Source: Metridium senile (lineage: Eukaryota; Cnidaria; Anthozoa; Actiniaria; Metridiidae). From it: a stretch of 64,000 bases of DNA. A program made the position numbers and the translations under genes. Location of the stretch: positions 10,373,572-10,437,571 of the forward strand of contig OX459108.1 of assembly GCA_949775045.1 (NCBI GenBank), read 5' to 3'. Below, in pieces: positions 1 to 16,000 of the stretch; position 1 is the stretch's first letter; every line of letters begins with the position of its first letter. Under the pieces are notes generated by a model. That model worked only from the letters and a program-made list of their open reading frames with translations, was not told the DNA's origin and did no database searches.

Positions 1-3000
1 ATTCCATACTTCAGACTGTTACATTGTTAGACGTTTGACGTTTCTCATGTGGGGGCGAGTCATGCCATTCATCACATCAATGTTGCAGTCGATTACCAAG
101 TTGTTATAGTACTGTACCGAACTGTGTTGACTAGATCTTGTGTGCAAAAGTCTCTTTTTCTTTGGGTCAGTCATTCCATACTTCAGACTGTTACATTGTT
201 AGACGTTTGACGTTTCTCATGTGGGGGCGAGTCATGCCATTCATCAGTTCAAAGTTGCAGTCGAGTACCAAGTTGTTTCAGTCCTGTACCAAACTGTGTT
301 GACTAGATCTTGGGTGCAAAAGTGTCTTTTTATTTGGTCAGTCATTCCATACATCAGACTGTTACATTGTTAGACGTCTGACATTTCTCATGTGGGGGCG
401 AGTGATGCCATTCATCAGATCAATGTTGCAGTCGAGTACAAAGTTCTTTTAGTTCTGTACCAAACTGTGTTGACTAGATCTTGTGTGCAAAAGTCCCTTT
501 TACATTCGGTCAGTCATTCCATACATCAGACTGTTACATTGTTTGACGTCTGGCATTTCTCATGTGGGGGCGAGTCAAGCCATTCATCAGTTCAATGTTG
601 CAGTCGAGCACTAAGTTGATATAGTCTTGCACCAAACTGTTTTGACTAGATCTTGTGTGCAAAAGTCTCTTTTTATTTGGGTCAGTCATTCCATACTTCA
701 GACTGTTACATTGTTAAACGTTTGACGTTTCTCATGTGGGGGCGAGTCATGCCATTCATCACATCAATGTTGCAGTCGATTACCAAGTTGTTATAGTACT
801 GTACCGAACTGTGTTGACTAGATCTTGTGTGCAAAAGTCTCTTTTTCTTTGGGTCAGTCATTTCATACTTCAGACTGTTACATTGTTAGACGTTTGACGT
901 TTCTCATGTGGGGGCGAGTCATGCCATTCATCACATCAATGTTGCAGTCGATTACCAAGTTGTTATAGTACTGTACCGAACTGTGTTGACTAGATCTTGT
1001 GTGCAAAAGTCTCTTTTTCTTTGGGTCAGTCATTCCATACTTCAGACTGTTACATTGTTAGACGTTTGACGTTTCTCATGTGGGGGCGAGTCATGCCATT
1101 CATCAGTTCAAAGTTGCAGTCGAGTACCAAGTTGTTTCAGTCCTGTACCAAACTGTGTTGACTAGATCTTGGGTGCAAAAGTCTCTTTTTATTTGGTCAG
1201 TCATTCCATACATCAGACTGTTACATTGTTAGACGTCTGACATTTCTCATGTGGGGGCGAGTCATGCCATTCATCAGATCAATGTTGCAGTCGAGTACAA
1301 AGTTCTTTCAGTTCTGTACCAAACTGTGTTGACTAGATCTTGTGTGCAAAAGTCTCTTTTCCATTCGGTCAGTCATTCCATACATCAGACTGTTACATTG
1401 CTAGACGTCTGGCATATCTCATGTGGGGGCGAGTCATGCCATTCATCATTTCAATGTTGCAGTCGAGCACTAAGTTGATATAGTCTTGTACCAAACTGTT
1501 TTGACTAGATCTTGTGTGCAAAAGTCTCTTTTTCTTTGTGTCAGTCATTCCATACTTCAGACTGTTACATTGTTAGACGTTTGACGTTTCTCATGTGGGG
1601 GCGAGTCATGCCATTCATCACATCAATGTTGCAGTCGATTACCAAGTTGTTATAGTACTGTACCGAACTGTGTTGACTAGATCTTGTGTGCAAAAGTCTC
1701 TTTTTCTTTGGGTCAGTCATTCCATACTTCAGACTGTTACATTGTTAGACGTTTGACGTTTCTCATGTGGGGGCGAGTCATGCCATTCATCAGTTCAAAG
1801 TTGCAGTCGAGTACCAAGTTGTTTCAGTCCTGTACCAAACTGTGTTGACTAGATCTTGGGTGCAAAAGTGTCTTTTTATTTGGTCAGTCATTCCATACAT
1901 CAGACTGTTACATTGTTAGACGTCTGACATTTCTCATGTGGGGGCGAGTGATGCCATTCATCAGATCAATGTTGCAGTCGAGTACAAAGTTCGTTTAGTT
2001 CTGTACCAAACTGTGTTGACTAGATCTTGTGTGCAAAAGTCCCTTTTACATTCGGTCAGTCATTCCATACATCAGACTGTTACATTGTTTGACGTCTGGC
2101 ATTTCTCATGTGGGGGCGAGTCAAGCCATTCATCAGTTCAATGTTGCAGTCGAGCACTAAGTTGATATAGTCTTGCACCAAACTGTTTTGACTAGATCTT
2201 GTGTGCAAAAGTCTCTTTTTATTTGGGTCAGTCATTCCATACTTCAGACTGTTACATTGTTAAACGTTTGACGTTTCTCGTGTGGGGGCGAGTCATGCCA
2301 TTCATCACATCAATGTTGCAGTCGATTACCAAGTTGTTATAGTACTGTACCGAACTGTGTTGACTAGATCTTGTGTGCAAAAGTCTCTTTTTCTTTGGGT
2401 CAGTCATTTCATACTTCAGACTGTTACATTGTTAGACGTTTGACGTTTCTCATGTGGGGGCGAGTCATGCCATTCATCACATCAATGTTGCAGTCGATTA
2501 CCAAGTTGTTATAGTACTGTACCGAACTGTGTTGACTAGATCTTGTGTGCAAAAGTCTCTTTTTCTTTGGGTCAGTCATTCCATACTTCAGACTGTTACA
2601 TTGTTAGACGTTTGACGTTTCTCATGTGGGGGCGAGTCATGCCATTCATCAGTTCAAAGTTGCAGTCGAGTACCAAGTTGTTTCAGTCCTGTACCAAACT
2701 GTGTTGACTAGATCTTGGGTGCAAAAGTCTCTTTTTATTTGGTCAGTCATTCCATACATCAGACTGTTACATTGTTAGACGTCTGACATTTTTCATGTGG
2801 GGGCGAGTCATGCCATTCATCAGATCAATGTTGTAGTCGAGTACAAAGTTCTTTCAGTTCTGTACCAAACTGTGTTGACTAGATCTTGTGTGCAAAAGTC
2901 TCTTTTCCATTCGGTCAGTCATTCCATACATCAGACTGTTACATTGTTTGACGTCTGGCATATCTCATGTGGGGGCGAGTCATGCCATTCATCAGTTCAA

Positions 3001-6000
3001 TTTTGCAGTCGAGTACCAAGTTGTTTCAGTCCTGTACCAAACTGTATTGACTAGATCTTGTGTGCAAGATTCTTATCCTTTGAGTCAGTCATTCCATACG
3101 GCATCAGACTGTTACATTGTTAGACGTTTGACATTTCTCATGTGGGGGCGAGTCAAGCCATTCATCACATCAATGTTGCAGTCGAGTACCAAGTTGTTAT
3201 AGTCCTGTACCAAACTGTGTTGACTAGATCTTGTGTGCAAAAGTCTCTTTTCCATTCGGTCAGTCATTCCATACATCAGACTGTTACATTGTTAGACATC
3301 TGGCATTTCTCATGTGGGGGCGAGTCATGCCATTCATCAGTTCAAAGTTGCAGTCGAGTACCAAGTTGTTTCAGTCCTGTACCAAACTGTGTTGACTAGA
3401 TCTTGTGTGCAAAAGTGTCTTTTCCATTCGGTCAGTCATTCCATACATCAGACTGTTACATTGTTAGACGTCTGACATTTCTCATGTGGGGGCGAGTCAT
3501 GCCATTCATCAGATCAATGTTGCAGTCGAGTACAAAGTTCTTTCAGTTCTGTACCAAACTGTGTTGACTAGATCTTGTGTGCAAAAGTCTCTTTTCCATT
3601 CGGTCAGTCATTCCATACATCAGACTGTTACATTGCTAGACGTCTGGCATATCTCATGTGGGGGCGAGTCATGCCATTCATCATTTCAATGTTGCAGTCG
3701 AGCACTAAGTTGATATAGTCTTGTACCAAACTGTTTTGACTAGATCTTGTGTGCAAAAGTCTCTTTTTCTTTGTGTCAGTCATTCCATACTTCAGACTGT
3801 TACATTGTTAGACGTTTGACGTTTCTCATGTGGGGGCGAGTCATGCCATTCATCACATCAATGTTGCAGTCGATTACCAAGTTGTTATAGTACTGTACCG
3901 AACTGTGTTGACTAGATCTTGTGTGCAAAAGTCTCTTTTTCTTTGGGTCAGTCATTCCATACTTCAGACTGTTACATTGTTAGACGTTTGACGTTTCTCA
4001 TGTGGGGGCGAGTCATGCCATTCATCAGTTCAAAGTTGCAGTCGAGTACCAAGTTGTTTCAGTCCTGTACCAAACTGTGTTGACTAGATCTTGGGTGCAA
4101 AAGTGTCTTTTTATTTGGTCAGTCATTCCATACATCAGACTGTTACATTGTTAGACGTCTGACATTTCTCATGTGGGGGCGAGTGATGCCATTCATCAGA
4201 TCAATGTTGCAGTCGAGTACAAAGTTCTTTTAGTTCTGTACCAAACTGTGTTGACTAGATCTTGTGTGCAAAAGTCCCTTTTACATTCGGTCAGTCATTC
4301 CATACATCAGACTGTTACATTGTTTGACGTCTGGCATTTCTCATGTGGGGGCGAGTCAAGCCATTCATCAGTTCAATGTTGCAGTCGAGCACTAAGTTGA
4401 TATAGTCTTGCACCAAACTGTTTTGACTAGATCTTGTGTGCAAAAGTCTCTTTTTATTTGGGTCAGTCATTCCATACTTCAGACTGTTACATTGTTAAAC
4501 GTTTGACGTTTCTCATGTGGGGGCGAGTCATGCCATTCATCACATCAATGTTGCAGTCGATTACCAAGTTGTTATAGTACTGTACCGAACTGTGTTGACT
4601 AGATCTTGTGTGCAAAAGTCTCTTTTTCTTTGGGTCAGTCATTTCATACTTCAGACTGTTACATTGTTAGACGTTTGACGTTTCTCATGTGGGGGCGAGT
4701 CATGCCATTCATCACATCAATGTTGCAGTCGATTACCAAGTTGTTATAGTACTGTACCGAACTGTGTTGACTAGATCTTGTGTGCAAAAGTCTCTTTTTC
4801 TTTGGGTCAGTCATTCCATACTTCAGACTGTTACATTGTTAGACGTTTGACGTTTCTCATGTGGGGGCGAGTCATGCCATTCATCAGTTCAAAGTTGCAG
4901 TCGAGTACCAAGTTGTTTCAGTCCTGTACCAAACTGTGTTGACTAGATCTTGGGTGCAAAAGTGTCTTTTTATTTGGTCAGTCATTCCATACATCAGACT
5001 GTTACATTGTTAGACGTCTGACATTTCTCATGTGGGGGCGAGTGATGCCATTCATCAGATCAATGTTGCAGTCGAGTACAAAGTTCGTTTAGTTCTGTAC
5101 CAAACTGTGTTGACTAGATCTTGTGTGCAAAAGTCCCTTTTACATTCGGTCAGTCATTCCATACATCAGACTGTTACATTGTTTGACGTCTGGCATTTCT
5201 CATGTGGGGGCGAGTCAAGCCATTCATCAGTTCAATGTTGCAGTCGAGCACTAAGTTGATATAGTCTTGCACCAAACTGTTTTGACTAGATCTTGTGTGC
5301 AAAAGTCTCTTTTTATTTGGGTCAGTCATTCCATACTTCAGACTGTTACATTGTTAAACGTTTGACGTTTCTCGTGTGGGGGCGAGTCATGCCATTCATC
5401 ACATCAATGTTGCAGTCGATTACCAAGTTGTTATAGTACTGTACCGAACTGTGTTGACTAGATCTTGTGTGCAAAAGTCTCTTTTTCTTTGGGTCAGTCA
5501 TTTCATACTTCAGACTGTTACATTGTTAGACGTTTGACGTTTCTCATGTGGGGGCGAGTCATGCCATTCATCACATCAATGTTGCAGTCGATTACCAAGT
5601 TGTTATAGTACTGTACCGAACTGTGTTGACTAGATCTTGTGTGCAAAAGTCTCTTTTTCTTTGGGTCAGTCATTCCATACTTCAGACTGTTACATTGTTA
5701 GACGTTTGACGTTTCTCATGTGGGGGCGAGTCATGCCATTCATCAGTTCAAAGTTGCAGTCGAGTACCAAGTTGTTTCAGTCCTGTACCAAACTGTGTTG
5801 ACTAGATCTTGGGTGCAAAAGTCTCTTTTTATTTGGTCAGTCATTCCATACATCAGACTGTTACATTGTTAGACGTCTGACATTTTTCATGTGGGGGCGA
5901 GTCATGCCATTCATCAGATCAATGTTGTAGTCGAGTACAAAGTTCTTTCAGTTCTGTACCAAACTGTGTTGACTAGATCTTGTGTGCAAAAGTCTCTTTT

Positions 6001-9000
6001 CCATTCGGTCAGTCATTCCATACATCAGACTGTTACATTGTTTGACGTCTGGCATATCTCATGTGGGGGCGAGTCATGCCATTCATCAGTTCAATTTTGC
6101 AGTCGAGTACCAAGTTGTTTCAGTCCTGTACCAAACTGTATTGACTAGATCTTGTGTGCAAGATTCTTATCCTTTGAGTCAGTCATTCCATACGGCATCA
6201 GACTGTTACATTGTTAGACGTTTGACATTTCTCATGTGGGGGCGAGTCAAGCCATTCATCACATCAATGTTGCAGTCGAGTACCAAGTTGTTATAGTCCT
6301 GTACCAAACTGTGTTGACTAGATCTTGTGTGCAAAAGTCTCTTTTCCATTCGGTCAGTCATTCCATACATCAGACTGTTACATTGTTAGACATCTGGCAT
6401 TTCTCATGTGGGGGCGAGTCATGCCATTCATCAGTTCAAAGTTGCAGTCGAGTACCAAGTTGTTTCAGTCCTGTACCAAACTGTGTTGACTAGATCTTGT
6501 GTGCAAAAGTGTCTTTTCCATTCGGTCAGTCATTCCATACATCAGACTGTTACATTGTTAGACGTCTGACATTTCTCATGTGGGGGCGAGTCATGCCATT
6601 CATCAGATCAATGTTGCAGTCGAGTACAAAGTTCTTTCAGTTCTGTACCAAACTGTGTTGACTAGATCTTGTGTGCAAAAGTCTCTTTTCCATTCGGTCA
6701 GTCATTCCATACATCAGACTGTTACATTGCTAGACGTCTGGCATATCTCATGTGGGGGCGAGTCATGCCATTCATCATTTCAATGTTGCAGTCGAGCACT
6801 AAGTTGATATAGTCTTGTACCAAACTGTTTTGACTAGATCTTGTGTGCAAAAGTCTCTTTTTCTTTGTGTCAGTCATTCCATACTTCAGACTGTTACATT
6901 GTTAGACGTTTGACGTTTCTCATGTGGGGGCGAGTCATGCCATTCATCACATCAATGTTGCAGTCGATTACCAAGTTGTTATAGTACTGTACCGAACTGT
7001 GTTGACTAGATCTTGTGTGCAAAAGTCTCTTTTTCTTTGGGTCAGTCATTCCATACTTCAGACTGTTACATTGTTAGACGTTTGACGTTTCTCATGTGGG
7101 GGCGAGTCATGCCATTCATCAGTTCAAAGTTGCAGTCGAGTACCAAGTTGTTTCAGTCCTGTACCAAACTGTGTTGACTAGATCTTGGGTGCAAAAGTGT
7201 CTTTTTATTTGGTCAGTCATTCCATACATCAGACTGTTACATTGTTAGACGTCTGACATTTCTCATGTGGGGGCGAGTCATGCCATTCATCAGATCAATG
7301 TTGCAGTCGAGTACAAAGTTCTTTCAGTTCTGTACCAAACTGTGTTGACTAGATCTTGTGTGCAAAAGTCTCTTTTCCATTCGGTCAGTCATTCCATACA
7401 TCAGACTGTTACATTGCTAGACGTCTGGCATATCTCATGTGGGGGCGAGTCATGCCATTCATCATTTCAATGTTGCAGTCGAGCACTAAGTTGATATAGT
7501 CTTGTACCAAACTGTTTTGACTAGATCTTGTGTGCAAAAGTCTCTTTTTCTTTGTGTCAGTCATTCCATACTTCAGACTGTTACATTGTTAGACGTTTGA
7601 CGTTTCTCATGTGGGGGCGAGTCATGCCATTCATCACATCAATGTTGCAGTCGATTACCAAGTTGTTATAGTACTGTACCGAACTGTGTTGACTAGATCT
7701 TGTGTGCAAAAGTCTCTTTTTCTTTGGGTCAGTCATTCCATACTTCAGACTGTTACATTGTTAGACGTTTGACGTTTCTCATGTGGGGGCGAGTCATGCC
7801 ATTCATCAGTTCAAAGTTGCAGTCGAGTACCAAGTTGTTTCAGTCCTGTACCAAACTGTGTTGACTAGATCTTGGGTGCAAAAGTGTCTTTTTATTTGGT
7901 CAGTCATTCCATACATCAGACTGTTACATTGTTAGACGTCTGACATTTCTCATGTGGGGGCGAGTGATGCCATTCATCAGATCAATGTTGCAGTCGAGTA
8001 CAAAGTTCTTTTAGTTCTGTACCAAACTGTGTTGACTAGATCTTGTGTGCAAAAGTCCCTTTTACATTCGGTCAGTCATTCCATACATCAGACTGTTACA
8101 TTGTTTGACGTCTGGCATTTCTCATGTGGGGGCGAGTCAAGCCATTCATCAGTTCAATGTTGCAGTCGAGCACTAAGTTGATATAGTCTTGCACCAAACT
8201 GTTTTGACTAGATCTTGTGTGCAAAAGTCTCTTTTTATTTGGGTCAGTCATTCCATACTTCAGACTGTTACATTGTTAAACGTTTGACGTTTCTCGTGTG
8301 GGGGCGAGTCATGCCATTCATCACATCAATGTTGCAGTCGATTACCAAGTTGTTATAGTACTGTACCGAACTGTGTTGACTAGATCTTGTGTGCAAAAGT
8401 CTCTTTTTCTTTGGGTCAGTCATTTCATACTTCAGACTGTTACATTGTTAGACGTTTGACGTTTCTCATGTGGGGGCGAGTCATGCCATTCATCACATCA
8501 ATGTTGCAGTCGATTACCAAGTTGTTATAGTACTGTACCGAACTGTGTTGACTAGATCTTGTGTGCAAAAGTCTCTTTTTCTTTGGGTCAGTCATTCCAT
8601 ACTTCAGACTGTTACATTGTTAGACGTTTGACGTTTCTCATGTGGGGGCGAGTCATGCCATTCATCAGTTCAAAGTTGCAGTCGAGTACCAAGTTGTTTC
8701 AGTCCTGTACCAAACTGTGTTGACTAGATCTTGGGTGCAAAAGTCTCTTTTTATTTGGTCAGTCATTCCATACATCAGACTGTTACATTGTTAGACGTCT
8801 GACATTTTTCATGTGGGGGCGAGTCATGCCATTCATCAGATCAATGTTGTAGTCGAGTACAAAGTTCTTTCAGTTCTGTACCAAACTGTGTTGACTAGAT
8901 CTTGTGTGCAAAAGTCTCTTTTCCATTCGGTCAGTCATTCCATACATCAGACTGTTACATTGTTTGACGTCTGGCATATCTCATGTGGGGGCGAGTCATG

Positions 9001-12000
9001 CCATTCATCAGTTCAATTTTGCAGTCGAGTACCAAGTTGTTTCAGTCCTGTACCAAACTGTATTGACTAGATCTTGTGTGCAAGATTCTTATCCTTTGAG
9101 TCAGTCATTCCATACGGCATCAGACTGTTACATTGTTAGACGTTTGACATTTCTCATGTGGGGGCGAGTCAAGCCATTCATCACATCAATGTTGCAGTCG
9201 AGTACCAAGTTGTTATAGTCCTGTACCAAACTGTGTTGACTAGATCTTGTGTGCAAAAGTCTCTTTTCCATTCGGTCAGTCATTCCATACATCAGACTGT
9301 TACATTGTTAGACATCTGGCATTTCTCATGTGGGGGCGAGTCATGCCATTCATCAGTTCAAAGTTGCAGTCGAGTACCAAGTTGTTTCAGTCCTGTACCA
9401 AACTGTGTTGACTAGATCTTGTGTGCAAAAGTGTCTTTTCCATTCGGTCAGTCATTCCATACATCAGACTGTTACATTGTTAGACGTCTGACATTTCTCA
9501 TGTGGGGGCGAGTCATGCCATTCATCAGATCAATGTTGCAGTCGAGTACAAAGTTCTTTCAGTTCTGTACCAAACTGTGTTGACTAGATCTTGTGTGCAA
9601 AAGTCTCTTTTCCATTCGGTCAGTCATTCCATACATCAGACTGTTACATTGCTAGACGTCTGGCATATCTCATGTGGGGGCGAGTCATGCCATTCATCAT
9701 TTCAATGTTGCAGTCGAGCACTAAGTTGATATAGTCTTGTACCAAACTGTTTTGACTAGATCTTGTGTGCAAAAGTCTCTTTTTCTTTGTGTCAGTCATT
9801 CCATACTTCAGACTGTTACATTGTTAGACGTTTGACGTTTCTCATGTGGGGGCGAGTCATGCCATTCATCACATCAATGTTGCAGTCGATTACCAAGTTG
9901 TTATAGTACTGTACCGAACTGTGTTGACTAGATCTTGTGTGCAAAAGTCTCTTTTTCTTTGGGTCAGTCATTCCATACTTCAGACTGTTACATTGTTAGA
10001 CGTTTGACGTTTCTCATGTGGGGGCGAGTCATGCCATTCATCAGTTCAAAGTTGCAGTCGAGTACCAAGTTGTTTCAGTCCTGTACCAAACTGTGTTGAC
10101 TAGATCTTGGGTGCAAAAGTGTCTTTTTATTTGGTCAGTCATTCCATACATCAGACTGTTACATTGTTAGACGTCTGACATTTCTCATGTGGGGGCGAGT
10201 CATGCCATTCATCAGATCAATGTTGCAGTCGAGTACAAAGTTCTTTCAGTTCTGTACCAAACTGTGTTGACTAGATCTTGTGTGCAAAAGTCTCTTTTCC
10301 ATTCGGTCAGTCATTCCATACATCAGACTGTTACATTGCTAGACGTCTGGCATATCTCATGTGGGGGCGAGTCATGCCATTCATCATTTCAATGTTGCAG
10401 TCGAGCACTAAGTTGATATAGTCTTGTACCAAACTGTTTTGACTAGATCTTGTGTGCAAAAGTCTCTTTTTCTTTGTGTCAGTCATTCCATACTTCAGAC
10501 TGTTACATTGTTAGACGTTTGACGTTTCTCATGTGGGGGCGAGTCATGCCATTCATCACATCAATGTTGCAGTCGATTACCAAGTTGTTATAGTACTGTA
10601 CCGAACTGTGTTGACTAGATCTTGTGTGCAAAAGTCTCTTTTTCTTTGGGTCAGTCATTCCATACTTCAGACTGTTACATTGTTAGACGTTTGACGTTTC
10701 TCATGTGGGGGCGAGTCATGCCATTCATCAGTTCAAAGTTGCAGTCGAGTACCAAGTTGTTTCAGTCCTGTACCAAACTGTGTTGACTAGATCTTGGGTG
10801 CAAAAGTGTCTTTTTATTTGGTCAGTCATTCCATACATCAGACTGTTACATTGTTAGACGTCTGACATTTCTCATGTGGGGGCGAGTGATGCCATTCATC
10901 AGATCAATGTTGCAGTCGAGTACAAAGTTCTTTTAGTTCTGTACCAAACTGTGTTGACTAGATCTTGTGTGCAAAAGTCCCTTTTACATTCGGTCAGTCA
11001 TTCCATACATCAGACTGTTACATTGTTTGACGTCTGGCATTTCTCATGTGGGGGCGAGTCAAGCCATTCATCAGTTCAATGTTGCAGTCGAGCACTAAGT
11101 TGATATAGTCTTGCACCAAACTGTTTTGACTAGATCTTGTGTGCAAAAGTCTCTTTTTATTTGGGTCAGTCATTCCATACTTCAGACTGTTACATTGTTA
11201 AACGTTTGACGTTTCTCATGTGGGGGCGAGTCATGCCATTCATCACATCAATGTTGCAGTCGATTACCAAGTTGTTATAGTACTGTACCGAACTGTGTTG
11301 ACTAGATCTTGTGTGCAAAAGTCTCTTTTTCTTTGGGTCAGTCATTTCATACTTCAGACTGTTACATTGTTAGACGTTTGACGTTTCTCATGTGGGGGCG
11401 AGTCATGCCATTCATCACATCAATGTTGCAGTCGATTACCAAGTTGTTATAGTACTGTACCGAACTGTGTTGACTAGATCTTGTGTGCAAAAGTCTCTTT
11501 TTCTTTGGGTCAGTCATTCCATACTTCAGACTGTTACATTGTTAGACGTTTGACGTTTCTCATGTGGGGGCGAGTCATGCCATTCATCAGTTCAAAGTTG
11601 CAGTCGAGTACCAAGTTGTTTCAGTCCTGTACCAAACTGTGTTGACTAGATCTTGGGTGCAAAAGTGTCTTTTTATTTGGTCAGTCATTCCATACATCAG
11701 ACTGTTACATTGTTAGACGTCTGACATTTCTCATGTGGGGGCGAGTCATGCCATTCATCAGATCAATGTTGCAGTCGAGTACAAAGTTCTTTCAGTTCTG
11801 TACCAAACTGTGTTGACTAGATCTTGTGTGCAAAAGTGTCTTTTCCATTCGGTCAGTCATTCCATACATCAGACTGTTACATTGCTAGACGTCTGGCATA
11901 TCTCATGTGGGGGCGAGTCATGCCATTCATCATTTCAATGTTGCAGTCGAGCACTAAGTTGATATAGTCTTGTACCAAACTGTTTTGACTAGATCTTGTG

Positions 12001-12104
12001 TGCAAAAGTCTCTTTTTCTTTGTGTCAGTCATTCCATACTTCAGACTGTTACATTGTTAGACGTTTGACGTTTCTCATGTGGGGGCGAGTCATGCCATTC
12101 ATCA
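1..12104. repeat. Satellite super-duplication, copy A
   Basis: The ordered series of monomer variants in this segment reappears at a constant offset of 13,063 bp (76 monomers). Landmark pairs include 392/13455, 1938/15001, 5891/18954, 8813/21876 and 11735/24798. Base 1 matches base 13064 and the match stops near 12104/25167. Even rare variants such as CTCGTGTGG in place of CTCATGTGG (near 2278, 5372 and 8294) recur at the offset. Copy A is cut by the left edge of the window. Confidence 0.9.
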
Positions 12105-13063
12105 TTTCAATGTTGCAGTCGAGCACTAAGTTGATATAGTCTTGTACCAAACTGTATGGACTAGATCTTGTGTGCAAAAGTCTCTTATCCTTTGGGTCAG
12201 TCATTCCACACTTCAGACTGTTACATTGTTAGACGTTTGACGTTTCTCATGTGGGGGCGAGTCATGCCATTCATCACATCAATGGTGCAGTCGAGTACCA
12301 AGTTGTTTCAGTCCTGTACCAAACTGTATTGACTAGATCTTGTGTGCAAGATTCTTATCCTTTGAGTCAGTCATTCCATACTGCATCAGACTGTTACATT
12401 GTTAGACGTTTGACATTTCTCATGTGGGGGCGAGTCAAGCCATTCATCACATCAATGTTGCAGTCGAGTACCAAGTTGTTATAGTCCTGTACCAAACTGT
12501 GTTGACTAGATCTTGTGTGCAAAAGTCTCTTTTCCATTCGGTCAGTCATTCCATACATCAGAATGTTACATTGTTAGACATCTGGCATTTCTCATGTGGG
12601 GGCGAGTCATGCCATTCATCAGTTCAAAGTTGCAGTCGAGTACCAAGTTGTTTCAGTCCTGTACCAAACTGTGTTGACTAGATCTTGTGTGCAAAAGTGT
12701 CTTTTCCATTCGGTCAGTCATTCCATACATCAGACTGTTACATTGTTAGACGTCTGACATTTCTCATGTGGGGGCGAGTCATGCCATTCATCAGATCAAT
12801 GTTGCAGTCGAGTACAAAGTTCTTTCAGTTCTGTACCAAACTGTGTTGACTAGATCTTGTGTGCAAAAGTCTCTTTTCCATTCGGTCAGTCATTCCATAC
12901 ATCAGACTGTTACATTGCTAGACGTCTGGCATATCTCATGTGGGGGCGAGTCATGCCATTCATCATTTCAATGTTGCAGTCGAGCACTAAGTTGATATAG
13001 TCTTGTACCAAACTGTTTTGACTAGATCTTGTGTGCAAAAGTCTCTTTTTCTTTGTGTCAGTC

Positions 13064-16000
13064 ATTCCATACTTCAGACTGTTACATTGTTAGACGTTTG
13101 ACGTTTCTCATGTGGGGGCGAGTCATGCCATTCATCACATCAATGTTGCAGTCGATTACCAAGTTGTTATAGTACTGTACCGAACTGTGTTGACTAGATC
13201 TTGTGTGCAAAAGTCTCTTTTTCTTTGGGTCAGTCATTCCATACTTCAGACTGTTACATTGTTAGACGTTTGACGTTTCTCATGTGGGGGCGAGTCATGC
13301 CATTCATCAGTTCAAAGTTGCAGTCGAGTACCAAGTTGTTTCAGTCCTGTACCAAACTGTGTTGACTAGATCTTGGGTGCAAAAGTGTCTTTTTATTTGG
13401 TCAGTCATTCCATACATCAGACTGTTACATTGTTAGACGTCTGACATTTCTCATGTGGGGGCGAGTGATGCCATTCATCAGATCAATGTTGCAGTCGAGT
13501 ACAAAGTTCTTTTAGTTCTGTACCAAACTGTGTTGACTAGATCTTGTGTGCAAAAGTCCCTTTTACATTCGGTCAGTCATTCCATACATCAGACTGTTAC
13601 ATTGTTTGACGTCTGGCATTTCTCATGTGGGGGCGAGTCAAGCCATTCATCAGTTCAATGTTGCAGTCGAGCACTAAGTTGATATAGTCTTGCACCAAAC
13701 TGTTTTGACTAGATCTTGTGTGCAAAAGTCTCTTTTTATTTGGGTCAGTCATTCCATACTTCAGACTGTTACATTGTTAAACGTTTGACGTTTCTCATGT
13801 GGGGGCGAGTCATGCCATTCATCACATCAATGTTGCAGTCGATTACCAAGTTGTTATAGTACTGTACCGAACTGTGTTGACTAGATCTTGTGTGCAAAAG
13901 TCTCTTTTTCTTTGGGTCAGTCATTTCATACTTCAGACTGTTACATTGTTAGACGTTTGACGTTTCTCATGTGGGGGCGAGTCATGCCATTCATCACATC
14001 AATGTTGCAGTCGATTACCAAGTTGTTATAGTACTGTACCGAACTGTGTTGACTAGATCTTGTGTGCAAAAGTCTCTTTTTCTTTGGGTCAGTCATTCCA
14101 TACTTCAGACTGTTACATTGTTAGACGTTTGACGTTTCTCATGTGGGGGCGAGTCATGCCATTCATCAGTTCAAAGTTGCAGTCGAGTACCAAGTTGTTT
14201 CAGTCCTGTACCAAACTGTGTTGACTAGATCTTGGGTGCAAAAGTCTCTTTTTATTTGGTCAGTCATTCCATACATCAGACTGTTACATTGTTAGACGTC
14301 TGACATTTCTCATGTGGGGGCGAGTCATGCCATTCATCAGATCAATGTTGCAGTCGAGTACAAAGTTCTTTCAGTTCTGTACCAAACTGTGTTGACTAGA
14401 TCTTGTGTGCAAAAGTCTCTTTTCCATTCGGTCAGTCATTCCATACATCAGACTGTTACATTGCTAGACGTCTGGCATATCTCATGTGGGGGCGAGTCAT
14501 GCCATTCATCATTTCAATGTTGCAGTCGAGCACTAAGTTGATATAGTCTTGTACCAAACTGTTTTGACTAGATCTTGTGTGCAAAAGTCTCTTTTTCTTT
14601 GTGTCAGTCATTCCATACTTCAGACTGTTACATTGTTAGACGTTTGACGTTTCTCATGTGGGGGCGAGTCATGCCATTCATCACATCAATGTTGCAGTCG
14701 ATTACCAAGTTGTTATAGTACTGTACCGAACTGTGTTGACTAGATCTTGTGTGCAAAAGTCTCTTTTTCTTTGGGTCAGTCATTCCATACTTCAGACTGT
14801 TACATTGTTAGACGTTTGACGTTTCTCATGTGGGGGCGAGTCATGCCATTCATCAGTTCAAAGTTGCAGTCGAGTACCAAGTTGTTTCAGTCCTGTACCA
14901 AACTGTGTTGACTAGATCTTGGGTGCAAAAGTGTCTTTTTATTTGGTCAGTCATTCCATACATCAGACTGTTACATTGTTAGACGTCTGACATTTCTCAT
15001 GTGGGGGCGAGTGATGCCATTCATCAGATCAATGTTGCAGTCGAGTACAAAGTTCGTTTAGTTCTGTACCAAACTGTGTTGACTAGATCTTGTGTGCAAA
15101 AGTCCCTTTTACATTCGGTCAGTCATTCCATACATCAGACTGTTACATTGTTTGACGTCTGGCATTTCTCATGTGGGGGCGAGTCAAGCCATTCATCAGT
15201 TCAATGTTGCAGTCGAGCACTAAGTTGATATAGTCTTGCACCAAACTGTTTTGACTAGATCTTGTGTGCAAAAGTCTCTTTTTATTTGGGTCAGTCATTC
15301 CATACTTCAGACTGTTACATTGTTAAACGTTTGACGTTTCTCGTGTGGGGGCGAGTCATGCCATTCATCACATCAATGTTGCAGTCGATTACCAAGTTGT
15401 TATAGTACTGTACCGAACTGTGTTGACTAGATCTTGTGTGCAAAAGTCTCTTTTTCTTTGGGTCAGTCATTTCATACTTCAGACTGTTACATTGTTAGAC
15501 GTTTGACGTTTCTCATGTGGGGGCGAGTCATGCCATTCATCACATCAATGTTGCAGTCGATTACCAAGTTGTTATAGTACTGTACCGAACTGTGTTGACT
15601 AGATCTTGTGTGCAAAAGTCTCTTTTTCTTTGGGTCAGTCATTCCATACTTCAGACTGTTACATTGTTAGACGTTTGACGTTTCTCATGTGGGGGCGAGT
15701 CATGCCATTCATCAGTTCAAAGTTGCAGTCGAGTACCAAGTTGTTTCAGTCCTGTACCAAACTGTGTTGACTAGATCTTGGGTGCAAAAGTCTCTTTTTA
15801 TTTGGTCAGTCATTCCATACATCAGACTGTTACATTGTTAGACGTCTGACATTTTTCATGTGGGGGCGAGTCATGCCATTCATCAGATCAATGTTGTAGT
15901 CGAGTACAAAGTTCTTTCAGTTCTGTACCAAACTGTGTTGACTAGATCTTGTGTGCAAAAGTCTCTTTTCCATTCGGTCAGTCATTCCATACATCAGACT